From Parvularcula sp964219355 (GTDB lineage Bacteria; Pseudomonadota; Alphaproteobacteria; Caulobacterales; Parvularculaceae), in NCBI GenBank assembly GCA_964219355.1, contig CAXPOZ010000001.1, positions 930,001 through 994,000 of the forward strand: a stretch of 64,000 nt of DNA, written 5' to 3'. Shown here piece by piece: positions 54,383 to 63,022 of this stretch; within the stretch, counting starts at the first letter, position 1, and each line of letters starts with the position of its first letter. The notes beneath the pieces were generated by a model. It saw only the letters and a program-made list of their open reading frames with translations, did no database searches and was not told the origin of the DNA. The position numbers were made by a program, and so were the translations under genes.

Positions 54383-56263
54383 TTAGCGGATCGTCGCGCC
54401 CTCGGGAATGCGTCCCCACCGCGACGGGTTGAAGCTGAGCTCGCCACCTGATCCGCTGGCATCGACAACCTCACGCGGGCGCATGATCGGCGCATGCGTG
54501 CCGTCATGATAGCCGTGGCAGTCAAGGCAGGCTGAGGCCGTCAGCGGCGCGCGGGATTTCTCATCGCCATGGCATTCGCGGCAGCCCTCTACATCGCCGC
54601 CACCGGGAAGCCCGGCTTGGGTCTCAATCTGCGGCAGAAGCACATCGGTCGAGAGGGACGAGAATTTCGCCTCGTGGCAGCTGTCACAAGTCAGATCGCC
54701 GATATCATGGGCGTCATGATCGAATTCGGCGTGGATCATGAATTTGTCGATCAGGCGCACCGGCTGGATATCGAAATCGACCGTTCCGGCGGGCGGCTGT
54801 TTGACGACGTGGCAGGTGCCGCAGGCGCCTTTCTCCGCAAAGATCTGCGCGACCTGTTCTTCGGCGATCGCCATGGCATCGACGCGCGCGGTCTCAGGCC
54901 GCGGCTGGCGGCGCACACGGCGGTCATCGCCCGGCCGGCGGCGCAAGGAGCCATCGGGCATCACGAGGTCTGAAATCGTCCGGTTGCGGTAATAATCGCG
55001 GATGAGTGCAATGACTTCGGTCGGTTTGCCGTGCGGCAGTTCGCGCGTGTACTGCTCATCGGGCAGGTCGAGCGCGTGGCACATCTGGCAATTCGCCTCC
55101 ATCTCGATCTGCTCAAAGAGAAGCCCATCCTTGTCGAGCGAATGGCAGTCCTCGCAGACCAGCGCATCGCCGAAGCCGTATTCTGCCGAAAGCGTCTGCG
55201 CCTGACGCGCGACCCCGCCCGAGGTTTCGAGGTGGAGGTCATGCGGGAATTTAAGGCCGGTATTGTCCATGACATCCGCACTGCCGAGCGGGACGCGGCG
55301 GAAGGTCGGCTCATCGCCAAGCGTCGCGCCGGGCGTGTCGATCAGGACGGCCTGAAAGTTCGGATGGCTCGTGCGGAAGCTGCTGGCATCTTCAAGATCG
55401 GTCTCGATTCGGTCGTGAAGCCCGGTGTGGCAGTCCGCACACAGAACGGAAGCTTCAAGGATCAGCCCTTCATCATCATTATGCTCACGGTGACAGTCGG
55501 CGCATTGCCCGCGCTCCTTGCCAAAGAACATTGAGGCTTGCGTGACGAGCCCATCGACACCGGAAGGTTCCGGCACGGCTTGCGTCAAAAGGACGGGTTC
55601 GGCGTGATCGCCCAGCTCGTCATGGCATTCGATGCAGGCAGAATCATTGACGTGATCAAAAGCTGCCTGGTGGCAGGCCTGACATTCACCGGCGAGATTG
55701 GCGTGGTCGCTCGAAAGGGGGCCGGAGAGCCAAGACCGGTCAAGATCAACGACCTCATCCGCCGCATTCGGAATAATACCGTAGAACCACGCAACAGGTA
55801 CGGCAAGGAACAGGAAGATCGCGCCAAGATACCCGGCCCATGAGGGCAAGCGCTTGCCGAGCAAGGTGCCGCGCAGGGTGAAAATCTCATCGACCTGATC
55901 TTCTTCAAGGGCGGCTTCCGGCTCCACCCGCTCAACCGAGATGCGCCAGACACCGCGTTCTGCCGCTTCAAAGCTGAGCTGGAACGGGCCGACCATGATG
56001 GATTTCGTGTTGCCCTGGCTGAGTGTCAGCTTGGACTGCTCACGGCCATCGATCGTGAAGGGATGTCCTTTTTCGGATTCGACCGAGAGGCGCGTGCCCG
56101 ACAGGAAGATCGTCAGGTGATCGAGGCCAACCCGCAGGTCGGAAAGGAATATCTCGTTATGCGTCGCGCGGCCAACGGTGACTTCGTCGCCCGGCACTTC
56201 GCGGTCGCGGATGATGTCATCGCCTGATGGCCGTCTGGTGATCTGTCTGATGATGAACGTCAT
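54383..56263 (-). CDS. FHA domain - membrane helix - decaheme cytochrome c fusion
   Basis: A 626-residue protein. Residues 20-110 resemble an FHA (phosphothreonine-binding) domain: EVTVGRATHNEIFLSD, then HLTIFLSGTRLSVES and GHPFTIDG. One helix follows at about 138-165 (YLGAIFLFLAVPVAWFYGII). The remainder carries ten CxxCH heme motifs (in order CQACH, CIECH, CADCH, CADCH, CEDCH, CQMCH, CGTCH, CDSCH, CRECH, CLDCH) with extra histidines as likely axial ligands. The layout puts FHA in the cytoplasm and the hemes in the periplasm. Genes for a cytochrome b-like protein (10 bases upstream) and ccmF (9 bases downstream) flank it. I know of no named protein with this fusion. Confidence 0.88.
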   Translation of the reverse strand: MTFIIRQITRRPSGDDIIRDREVPGDEVTVGRATHNEIFLSDLRVGLDHLTIFLSGTRLSVESEKGHPFTIDGREQSKLTLSQGNTKSIMVGPFQLSFEAAERGVWRISVERVEPEAALEEDQVDEIFTLRGTLLGKRLPSWAGYLGAIFLFLAVPVAWFYGIIPNAADEVVDLDRSWLSGPLSSDHANLAGECQACHQAAFDHVNDSACIECHDELGDHAEPVLLTQAVPEPSGVDGLVTQASMFFGKERGQCADCHREHNDDEGLILEASVLCADCHTGLHDRIETDLEDASSFRTSHPNFQAVLIDTPGATLGDEPTFRRVPLGSADVMDNTGLKFPHDLHLETSGGVARQAQTLSAEYGFGDALVCEDCHSLDKDGLLFEQIEMEANCQMCHALDLPDEQYTRELPHGKPTEVIALIRDYYRNRTISDLVMPDGSLRRRPGDDRRVRRQPRPETARVDAMAIAEEQVAQIFAEKGACGTCHVVKQPPAGTVDFDIQPVRLIDKFMIHAEFDHDAHDIGDLTCDSCHEAKFSSLSTDVLLPQIETQAGLPGGGDVEGCRECHGDEKSRAPLTASACLDCHGYHDGTHAPIMRPREVVDASGSGGELSFNPSRWGRIPEGATIR

Positions 56264-56273
56264 GTCTGCGCCC

Positions 56274-57146
56274 TCACCAATAGAAGAACACGCTGACGAT
56301 ATGCGCCGTCAGCGCTGCCAGAAGCAGGAAGGTTATAGGGACATGCACATAGAGCCACAGCTCGAGCATGGTCTTGTAGCGCACATGGCGGCGGGCACGG
56401 CCAAGCGCTGTCTGCTTGCGCTCGAGCGTCGCGATCAGCTGGTCAACGACCTGACGGTCCGGGCCATCAATGTTCGGATGCATGCGGCGTAGTTTCTCGA
56501 GCGCCTTGTCGGTCGCATCCGTCGGCGCCCGCTTGGCGAGACGCGAAAGAACGCCGCCTGCGACTTTCGTTTTCTGCACGGACTGTTTGACGAGGTCGGA
56601 GATCTCCGGCGGCAGCGGCTGGGCCTGCTGGGTCAGCTGGCGGTCAAAGGCATTGATCTCCGCGACCATCTGCTCGCGCGTCAGCTCATCCCGGTTGCGT
56701 CCCATCTTTTCGGGAATGACCGCATAGAACCAGATTCCGACGAGCCCGGAGAGAATGACGACGATCATCGCGCCATAGGCAAGGGTGTGAATGTTCCAGC
56801 CGAACTGGAAGCCCGTATGGAGCGTCCCGATGACGATCAGTGAAAGTCCCAGATAAACATGGGCCGAGGTCCAGCCTTTAAGGCTCCAGTTGCCCGGCGC
56901 GATCCGCCGCTTGCGGATGCCGAGCATGGTCAGCCACAGGATCAGGAGCGCCCCGATCGTCCCCAGCGTATAGCCCAGAATGGTGCCGCCATTCGGGCGC
57001 GGCAGCGGGTCATGAAAGAAGTAGCCTGCCGCGGCGAGCGCCGAGATCACCAGTGCGAATTTCGCCCATTTGAAATTAGCGTGTTTGAGGAAGCTAATAT
57101 GGGCAGCCTGCTGGCGCCGTTTCTGGTTGGCGGAATCAAAAGCCAT
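56274..57146 (-). CDS. Membrane cytochrome b-like protein
   Basis: A 290-residue protein with about five hydrophobic helices. Histidines inside or at the edges of helices (SAHVYLGLSLIVIGTLHTG, NIHTLAYG, and later YVHVP and LTAHIVS) are spaced like ligands of two b-hemes, similar to membrane subunits of ferric reductases and respiratory enzymes. A cytoplasmic helical loop (about 155-255) separates the last helix. It overlaps the upstream flavoprotein stop by one base (TAATG). It probably carries electrons across the membrane to the decaheme partner. Heme binding is inferred, not shown. Confidence 0.75.
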   Translation of the reverse strand: MAFDSANQKRRQQAAHISFLKHANFKWAKFALVISALAAAGYFFHDPLPRPNGGTILGYTLGTIGALLILWLTMLGIRKRRIAPGNWSLKGWTSAHVYLGLSLIVIGTLHTGFQFGWNIHTLAYGAMIVVILSGLVGIWFYAVIPEKMGRNRDELTREQMVAEINAFDRQLTQQAQPLPPEISDLVKQSVQKTKVAGGVLSRLAKRAPTDATDKALEKLRRMHPNIDGPDRQVVDQLIATLERKQTALGRARRHVRYKTMLELWLYVHVPITFLLLAALTAHIVSVFFYW

Positions 57147-59590
57147 TATTGTCCCCCGCCATTCTTGTTGACCGTGTTCAGATAATTCTCAGGGCTGACG
57201 CGGATCGCCGCGCCCGTCGGGCAGGCGCGCACGCAGGCCGGGCCGCCCTTGATGCCTTTGCACATGTCGCATTTCACCGCGAATTTGCCGACATCCTTGC
57301 CCTTGGTTTTCTGGTTGATCCATTTCTGGCTAGGCTGGCCGGGTCCCGGCCCTGAGCCAAAGAGGAACCATGCAAAAAGCCCCGGCCGTTTGGGTGGGAT
57401 CTTCTGCATCTGAATGACCCCATACGGACAATAACGCTGGCAATTGCCGCAGCCGATACAGGTTTCGTCGATAAAGACCTCACCATCCGCGCCGCGGTGA
57501 ATAGCGTCGGGCGGGCAGTCCGTCATGCAGTGCGGGTGCTCGCAGTGCCGGCAGGAGGTAGGCACGTGGATGCTCTCATAAGCCTGCCCTGCCTCACGAT
57601 CGAGGCGCGAGATGCCCTGATGGGTTTCAGCGCAAGCCAGCTCACAGTTGTCGCACGCGACGCAGAGGCTCTCATCAATCAGGAGCGCATCGGTCGCCTC
57701 GCCAAGGCCTTCGGAGATCAGGAAGTCCGCAACCTGCGAGTAATAGTCCGAGACCGAATCGAAATTGTCTTTCTTGCTCTCGACAAAAGCATTGAGGCGG
57801 CGGCGTTCGACCACTGTCTCGCGGATGCGTTCGCGCAGCTCGGGCTCAGCCGATAAGAGCTCCTCGAAGATCTCGCCTGAGAGGCGGATCAGCTGGGATT
57901 TGATCGCCGTCTTGACCGAGGCCGTCCGCACACGGTTCTCAAACAGCGCCATCTCCCCGACATAGGCGCCCGCCGGCACGTAAGAGAGGAAGACGTCCTT
58001 GCCGCCGATATTCTTTTCAACCAGCGCCGAGCCGTAACGGATGATATAGACATCGAGGTCGTCCGAGCCTTCTTCGATAATCGTCATCCCCGCCGGGGCG
58101 TCGACATATTCCGCATTCGCAATCAGCTTCTCGATCCATTTCACATCGAGGCTGTTGCCGAAGATCTGGCGGATCTGGCGTTCCGTGGCGATCGTGTCGA
58201 CTTTGCGTTTCACCGCCGGGATGGTGTCGATCAGCTTGAGCGCCGCCGAGCGCGGCACCTCGATCAGGATCGCATTACGCCCTGCACGGATGGTTGCCGA
58301 ACGTGGCCGCCCGGAGATCAGGCCAATTTCGCCGAAGATCTGCCCCGCGCCCAGCTCAACCCGCTGGCGCGTATCATTGGGATTGATCTCAACCTGCACC
58401 GAGCCATCAACCACCGCCCAGAGGGACGAGCCCGCCTGATTACGGCGGAAGATGATTTCATCCGCTTTCGGTGCATGCATTCTGGAATCGAGCAGGAATT
58501 CGCGCATCTGAAGGCGGCTGACGCCTTCGAAGATGGGCACGTCCTTGCGAAGGTGATCGATCCAGTAATCGACATCCTTGCCGCCGGGGACCTTTTTGAA
58601 GATCGCTTCGAGCAGCGGCTGGTCGGCAGGCTTGAGAGACTTGTTGCCATTGATCCGTTCAATGACATCATAGCCCTGGTTCATGCAGTGCTTGATGAGC
58701 GGATAGCCCGCCAACGCCCCGATGACGAAGATACCGGGCACAACGCTTTCGAATTCTTCCGACAGGATCGGATAGGCCTCACGGTCGGGACCTGTAAACT
58801 CAATCCCCCACCCCTCGATCAGCTTGCGCGGCGGCGCAGAGCCGAGACGCGCAATGACCATGTCGCAGGGCAGCTCGATCTCGCCATCTTTCGCTTCGAC
58901 GATCATGCGGTCGGCGAGAAGTTCCTTGGGCGACGCACTGATCAGGAAATCAAGGCGGCCATCGGCCCGCGCTTCTTCAAGCAGCGCGACGTTCGCCGGT
59001 TTTGAGCGCGGAAAACCGTCCGAGCGCTGAAGCAGCGTGACGGTGTTGCCGAGATCCGGATTGGCAAGCCCGAGCGCGTTCTCGATCCCGGCATCCCCGC
59101 CGCCAACGACGATGATGTGCTTGTCGAGATGCTCGGCAGGGTCATCGAGCTGATAGCCGACAAAGGGCTGGTCACCGCCGGGGCAGCGCAGCTTGTTCGG
59201 ATTGCCTTGTGTGCCGATGCCGAGAACGATGTTCTCTGCACTGATCTCATCGCCGCCCTTTAGCTGGATCTTGAAATTGCCCTTCGAGCCCGAAATATCG
59301 ATGACTTCCGCATTCAGCTTGACGTTGACCTTCTGGGACAGCGTCTGACTATCCCAGGTGCCGAGAATGTCTTCGCGTTTCCCGGCAGCAAAGGACATGT
59401 CGGAGCGCAGGACCAGCTGGTCCGGCGTCGCCATGATGTGCTTGCCCTTCTGGTATTTGTAGATCGTGTCGGAGAGGTGGTCGGTCTTCTCAAGCAGGAC
59501 ATGGGACATGCCGAGCGCTGCCGCGCGTGCCGCCGCGCTGAGCCCCGCAGGGCCCGAGCCGATGATCGCGACTTTGAAATTATCCGACAC
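57146..59590 (-). CDS. Flavoprotein with two cyclic-nucleotide-binding domains and a four-cluster ferredoxin module
   Basis: An 814-residue three-part protein. Residues 1-310: FAD/NAD(P) pyridine nucleotide oxidoreductase fold (IIGSGPAGLSAAARA; second dinucleotide motif VVGGGDAGIENAL), lacking the CxxC of thioredoxin reductase. Residues 350-620: two cNMP-binding domains, each with an intact phosphate cassette (FGEIGLISGRPRSAT; GEMALFENRVRTAS). Residues 650-814: four cysteine groups (CVACDNCELAC; CRHCEHPHCMTDCP; CIGCGNCQRYCP; CDMCKGIKGGPACVRACP) as in DmsB/NrfC-type subunits. Soluble, no signal. It would pass electrons from NAD(P)H via FAD and [4Fe-4S] to the cytochrome b-like protein, gated by a cyclic nucleotide. 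Start is GTG 59590. Confidence 0.9.
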   Translation of the reverse strand: MSDNFKVAIIGSGPAGLSAAARAAALGMSHVLLEKTDHLSDTIYKYQKGKHIMATPDQLVLRSDMSFAAGKREDILGTWDSQTLSQKVNVKLNAEVIDISGSKGNFKIQLKGGDEISAENIVLGIGTQGNPNKLRCPGGDQPFVGYQLDDPAEHLDKHIIVVGGGDAGIENALGLANPDLGNTVTLLQRSDGFPRSKPANVALLEEARADGRLDFLISASPKELLADRMIVEAKDGEIELPCDMVIARLGSAPPRKLIEGWGIEFTGPDREAYPILSEEFESVVPGIFVIGALAGYPLIKHCMNQGYDVIERINGNKSLKPADQPLLEAIFKKVPGGKDVDYWIDHLRKDVPIFEGVSRLQMREFLLDSRMHAPKADEIIFRRNQAGSSLWAVVDGSVQVEINPNDTRQRVELGAGQIFGEIGLISGRPRSATIRAGRNAILIEVPRSAALKLIDTIPAVKRKVDTIATERQIRQIFGNSLDVKWIEKLIANAEYVDAPAGMTIIEEGSDDLDVYIIRYGSALVEKNIGGKDVFLSYVPAGAYVGEMALFENRVRTASVKTAIKSQLIRLSGEIFEELLSAEPELRERIRETVVERRRLNAFVESKKDNFDSVSDYYSQVADFLISEGLGEATDALLIDESLCVACDNCELACAETHQGISRLDREAGQAYESIHVPTSCRHCEHPHCMTDCPPDAIHRGADGEVFIDETCIGCGNCQRYCPYGVIQMQKIPPKRPGLFAWFLFGSGPGPGQPSQKWINQKTKGKDVGKFAVKCDMCKGIKGGPACVRACPTGAAIRVSPENYLNTVNKNGGGQ

Positions 59591-59608
59591 GAAATTCAGT
59601 CCCCACTC

Positions 59609-59633
59609 CGGGCAATTCTACCAAAATTGCCCG
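59609..59633. promoter_or_regulatory. Perfect nine-base inverted repeat upstream of the electron-transfer operon
   Basis: CGGGCAATT (59609-59617) and AATTGCCCG (59625-59633) are separated by seven bases and lie 19-43 bases before the GTG start of the flavoprotein. There is no T-run on either side, so an operator or mRNA structure is more likely than a terminator. It differs from CRP/FNR consensus sites. Confidence 0.5.
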
Positions 59634-59713
59634 CTCTTTAGAACCCGCGAGCCTGGCGTCCCCACACCTGACCAGCACGCTCTGTCTGTCTCTTACTTCT
59701 CCAGCGCGCCTAC

Positions 59714-60568
59714 CTATTCAGGCACGTGGAACACATCCCGCATCACGTTCCGGAACCGGTCATGATATTCGAGGATGACATCGAAATCGCCGGCGACCCC
59801 GTGATGGGTCACAAATTCACGGCCATCCCACCAGTGAAGCGCAAAGCCCGGCGGCTCATCAACGATCAGCGGACGGCCATCCGCCGTCGATGAAGTGATC
59901 GCTGCGAGTTCCAAGTGAACCTGCGCAGCCGTTGCGGACGAAACGATGCAGGAGCTGCCCGCGAAGGGCCGGTCCATCGTCCGGTGAATATGCCCGCAGA
60001 TGATCTTCTTCACATTATTGTGGCGCTTAATGACGTCGCGCACCTGAACCAGCCATGGCTCTTCGTAATTGCGCGCCCCCATCCAGTCGATGCCGGTGAC
60101 AAAGGGCGGATGGTGCATGGCTAGCAGCACCGGGCGGCCATTGGCCTCCTCAATTGCGCGATCAAGAAAGTCCGCCCGCGCCTCATCAAAGGCGCCGCCA
60201 TGTATGGTCTCGTCATGCGTATCGGTGACAACCAGCCAGACATCGCCGAGATCGACCGAATACTGACAGAAGCCCTCATGTATATGCGTCTTGCCGAAAA
60301 CCTTTTTGAAGTTCTCGGTGACATCGTGATTGCCGAGGCATGGCAGCACCGGCACGCCGGGATTCACCTCATCAATCATCTGCTTGAGGAGTTTATAGGC
60401 CGCAACCGATCCGATTTCGGTCAGGTCCCCTGTCGCGATATAGACATCCGGCTTGCGCTTGAGTTTGGACAGGGTCTCAAACACCGCGAGCAGGCGATGG
60501 TAATTGTCCTCGGCCCCGATATCGTTGCCGGTGCCAATATGCAGATCCGTGATCTGAGCGATCAGCAT
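59714..60568 (-). CDS. Class III cyclic-nucleotide phosphodiesterase-like metallophosphoesterase (CpdA-like)
   Basis: A 284-residue calcineurin-like phosphoesterase. All five metal motifs are present: ITDLHIG, TGDLTEIG, GNHDVTE, MHHPPF and CGHIHRTMD. Order and length fit CpdA-type cAMP phosphodiesterases. A GGGAGGAGA site precedes ATG 60568. It lies 36 bases after the cyclase gene and 123 before the gene for the cyclic-nucleotide-binding flavoprotein, so a role in degrading the same messenger is likely. Activity on cyclic nucleotides is inferred. Confidence 0.85.
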   Translation of the reverse strand: MLIAQITDLHIGTGNDIGAEDNYHRLLAVFETLSKLKRKPDVYIATGDLTEIGSVAAYKLLKQMIDEVNPGVPVLPCLGNHDVTENFKKVFGKTHIHEGFCQYSVDLGDVWLVVTDTHDETIHGGAFDEARADFLDRAIEEANGRPVLLAMHHPPFVTGIDWMGARNYEEPWLVQVRDVIKRHNNVKKIICGHIHRTMDRPFAGSSCIVSSATAAQVHLELAAITSSTADGRPLIVDEPPGFALHWWDGREFVTHHGVAGDFDVILEYHDRFRNVMRDVFHVPE

Positions 60569-60604
60569 GGGGTCTCCTCCCGCATCATCTGGGATCCGCG
60601 ACTT

Positions 60605-62989
60605 TTATTTTTGCCGCAACACATAGACGCCTTCCCAGTCCTGTGGCGGCGGATCCACCAGATATGCCTCAATCCGCTCCTGCATGATTGTGTAATGTTT
60701 CCCGAGCCCAAAACCTGCGCCCAATCGGGAGAGTTCCCCGATCATGGTTAAAGCTTCCTCAAAGTTCTGCTCGCGATAGGTCGCAAGGAACTTTGACTGA
60801 AGCTCGAGCAGCTTGGCGAATGCGGGATCATTCGCCACCTGCTCATCCCCGACGAGAGCGAAAATCGTCAGCCAGCTATCCTTGCCGACGGCTTTCGCCC
60901 GGTCGAGTTCAATCAGGGCAAACTCACCAAGATGTTCTGCCGTCGAATCCCCCACAAGGATGCCGACGCCATATTGCTTGGTCATGCCCTCAAGACGCGA
61001 TGACGTGTTCACGACATCGCCGAGTACGGAATAGTCAAACCGCTGGTCCGAGCCCATATTGCCGACCGAACAGTCGCCAGAGAAAAGACCGATCCCGATT
61101 GTTGTCTCAACCGGCAGCTTCTCGTTTTCTGGCGCCTGCGGATTACTCCGGGCCGCGTTCATCTCCGCAAGACGATCCATCATCTCGAGCGCGGAGAGGG
61201 CTGCGTTCCGATGGTGCTCAGGATCATCAAGCGGCGCATTCCAGAATGCCATCACGGCATCGCCGATATATTTGTCGACGGTCGCCTTGTGGCTCATCAG
61301 GATCTGCGTCATCGGCGTCAGATAGCGGTTCAGGAAACTGGTCAGCTCGGCCGAGGTCATGCCTTCGGAAATCTTCGAGAAGCCGCGAATATCCGAGAAC
61401 AGGATCGTCATGTCGCGGTTCTCACCGCCGAGTTCCAGCGAGCCCGGATCGTCAGCGATCTTCGCGACCATATCCGGCGAGAGATATCGGGAGAAGGCCC
61501 CGTTGATGTGGGATTTCTCCGCCTCCGTCAGGATGAAGCTACTGGTCGACGTTATCAGGTAGACAAGCCCCAGCGCGATGGCCGGATAGACCGGGTCGAA
61601 AAGGGTCCGCTGATTGACGTAAAGCTCCCAGGACACAAAAAAGAGCCCGCCAATAATCAGAACCGCGACAAGACCACTGCGCAGCGGTCCGGCAATTGGG
61701 ACAATCAGGATCAGGATCAAACCGCCCAGCAGCAGGCTGAGGAGACGCACACCCGGCGCCCAGTCCGGCTTTGTCAGGAAGTGACCGAGTAGCATCTGCT
61801 CGGTTGCCTGAGCATGAACCAGCACCCCGGGCAGGGTCGGCTCGAGCGGCGTTGCAACAAGGTCATAAAGCCCCTGCGCCCCGGTGCCGACATAAACGAG
61901 CGTCGGCCGGTAGCTTTCATTGCCATCCGCATCCGTCATTTTCAGGAGGAAGTCTTTTTCAAGCTCCTCGACGCTGACATCCGGATCGAGCAGTTTCCAT
62001 GCGGGGATGACCCGGTTCTCACGCCCTTCGGTGAAATGAACGAGCAGTTCGCCCTTGGCAGTTGTCGGCACCAGCTTCTCGCCGAAGCGAATACCCGCAA
62101 TCTGTGAGACATTTGCGCCGATCTCGCCAGAGCCCGTCGAAGTCTCGATCCGGTAGCCGCGGGCATCGCGAACCTTCGCTGTCGTGTCCGCCGTCGCCTC
62201 AAGGAAGAAGCGATACATCGCAAGAGACAAGGAGGGGTAGACATCAAGGATAGCAAAGGGGTCATCCGCAGGCGTGCCCGTATCGAGATAGGCTAGCAGC
62301 GCCGCCTTGCGCACAATTCCATCGGGGTCTTTCGGCGTGCTGACGAAACCCGCATCATAGGCATTGTCATTAATGACAGGAATTGAGTCCGTCACACTGA
62401 CATATCTGGGCAGAGCCTGGACAGGCACTTCCCCGGCACTGGATGGACCGTAAAGCCGTTTCGGCTGCATGTCCGGGCCTTCGAAATACTCGAAGAAATA
62501 GCCCATGATGACCGCGCCGCCGAGCTCACTCAGCACGCCGAGCTTCTCGCCGAACACTTCATCATGTGGTCGGTATTGCTCGAGCCCCGCAAGCACTTCT
62601 TCGGTCGCACCGCCCTTAATCAGTGTGGGGCGCAAATTCTCCGGTGAGGTACGGTCCGCTTCAGAAAAGACGATGTCGTAGGCCACGCCGCCTGCGCCTG
62701 CCTCAAACATGCGCTGGGTCATCTCGGCGATCTGCGTGCGCGGCCAAGGCCACTGGCCGATGCGGTCGATCGAGTCCTCGTCGATATCGACAACCCGGAC
62801 ACCAACATCCTGATACTCACGGGGTTCCCAACGCTGGAACTGGTCCATCAGCTGGTCGCCAAAACGGTTCAGAGAAAGGGGATTATAGTAATGGATAGCC
62901 GCTGTCAGGACGAGCACGATGAGCCCGGCCGCAGCCGGAAGCGCGCGCTTGCGCCATCCCATGCGCATCAATCTGGAACGCTTCGCCAT
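60605..62989 (-). CDS. CHASE2-domain class III nucleotide cyclase
   Basis: A 794-residue membrane cyclase. An N-terminal helix (about 15-33), an extracytoplasmic CHASE2 sensor (about 40-400), three helices (about 405-480), and a catalytic domain (about 520-700). Metal aspartates lie in LFSDIRGF and IGDAVMAFW, the substrate Lys in VDKYIGD and the transition-state Asn/Arg in GDVVNTSSRLEG. Lys points to ATP rather than GTP; the second specificity position is Ser (in FDYSVLGD), which is not decisive. A C-terminal helical tail (about 715-794) follows. It probably makes cAMP for the neighbouring binding protein. Confidence 0.93.
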   Translation of the reverse strand: MAKRSRLMRMGWRKRALPAAAGLIVLVLTAAIHYYNPLSLNRFGDQLMDQFQRWEPREYQDVGVRVVDIDEDSIDRIGQWPWPRTQIAEMTQRMFEAGAGGVAYDIVFSEADRTSPENLRPTLIKGGATEEVLAGLEQYRPHDEVFGEKLGVLSELGGAVIMGYFFEYFEGPDMQPKRLYGPSSAGEVPVQALPRYVSVTDSIPVINDNAYDAGFVSTPKDPDGIVRKAALLAYLDTGTPADDPFAILDVYPSLSLAMYRFFLEATADTTAKVRDARGYRIETSTGSGEIGANVSQIAGIRFGEKLVPTTAKGELLVHFTEGRENRVIPAWKLLDPDVSVEELEKDFLLKMTDADGNESYRPTLVYVGTGAQGLYDLVATPLEPTLPGVLVHAQATEQMLLGHFLTKPDWAPGVRLLSLLLGGLILILIVPIAGPLRSGLVAVLIIGGLFFVSWELYVNQRTLFDPVYPAIALGLVYLITSTSSFILTEAEKSHINGAFSRYLSPDMVAKIADDPGSLELGGENRDMTILFSDIRGFSKISEGMTSAELTSFLNRYLTPMTQILMSHKATVDKYIGDAVMAFWNAPLDDPEHHRNAALSALEMMDRLAEMNAARSNPQAPENEKLPVETTIGIGLFSGDCSVGNMGSDQRFDYSVLGDVVNTSSRLEGMTKQYGVGILVGDSTAEHLGEFALIELDRAKAVGKDSWLTIFALVGDEQVANDPAFAKLLELQSKFLATYREQNFEEALTMIGELSRLGAGFGLGKHYTIMQERIEAYLVDPPPQDWEGVYVLRQK

Positions 62990-63022
62990 GCCCCGCTCTC
63001 TCAGCCCCTCGCCTGCGGCTTA

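Noticed and set aside
57146..59590. Thioredoxin-disulfide reductase
   Set aside because: The redox-active CxxC is absent from the flavin domain; only single cysteines occur there.
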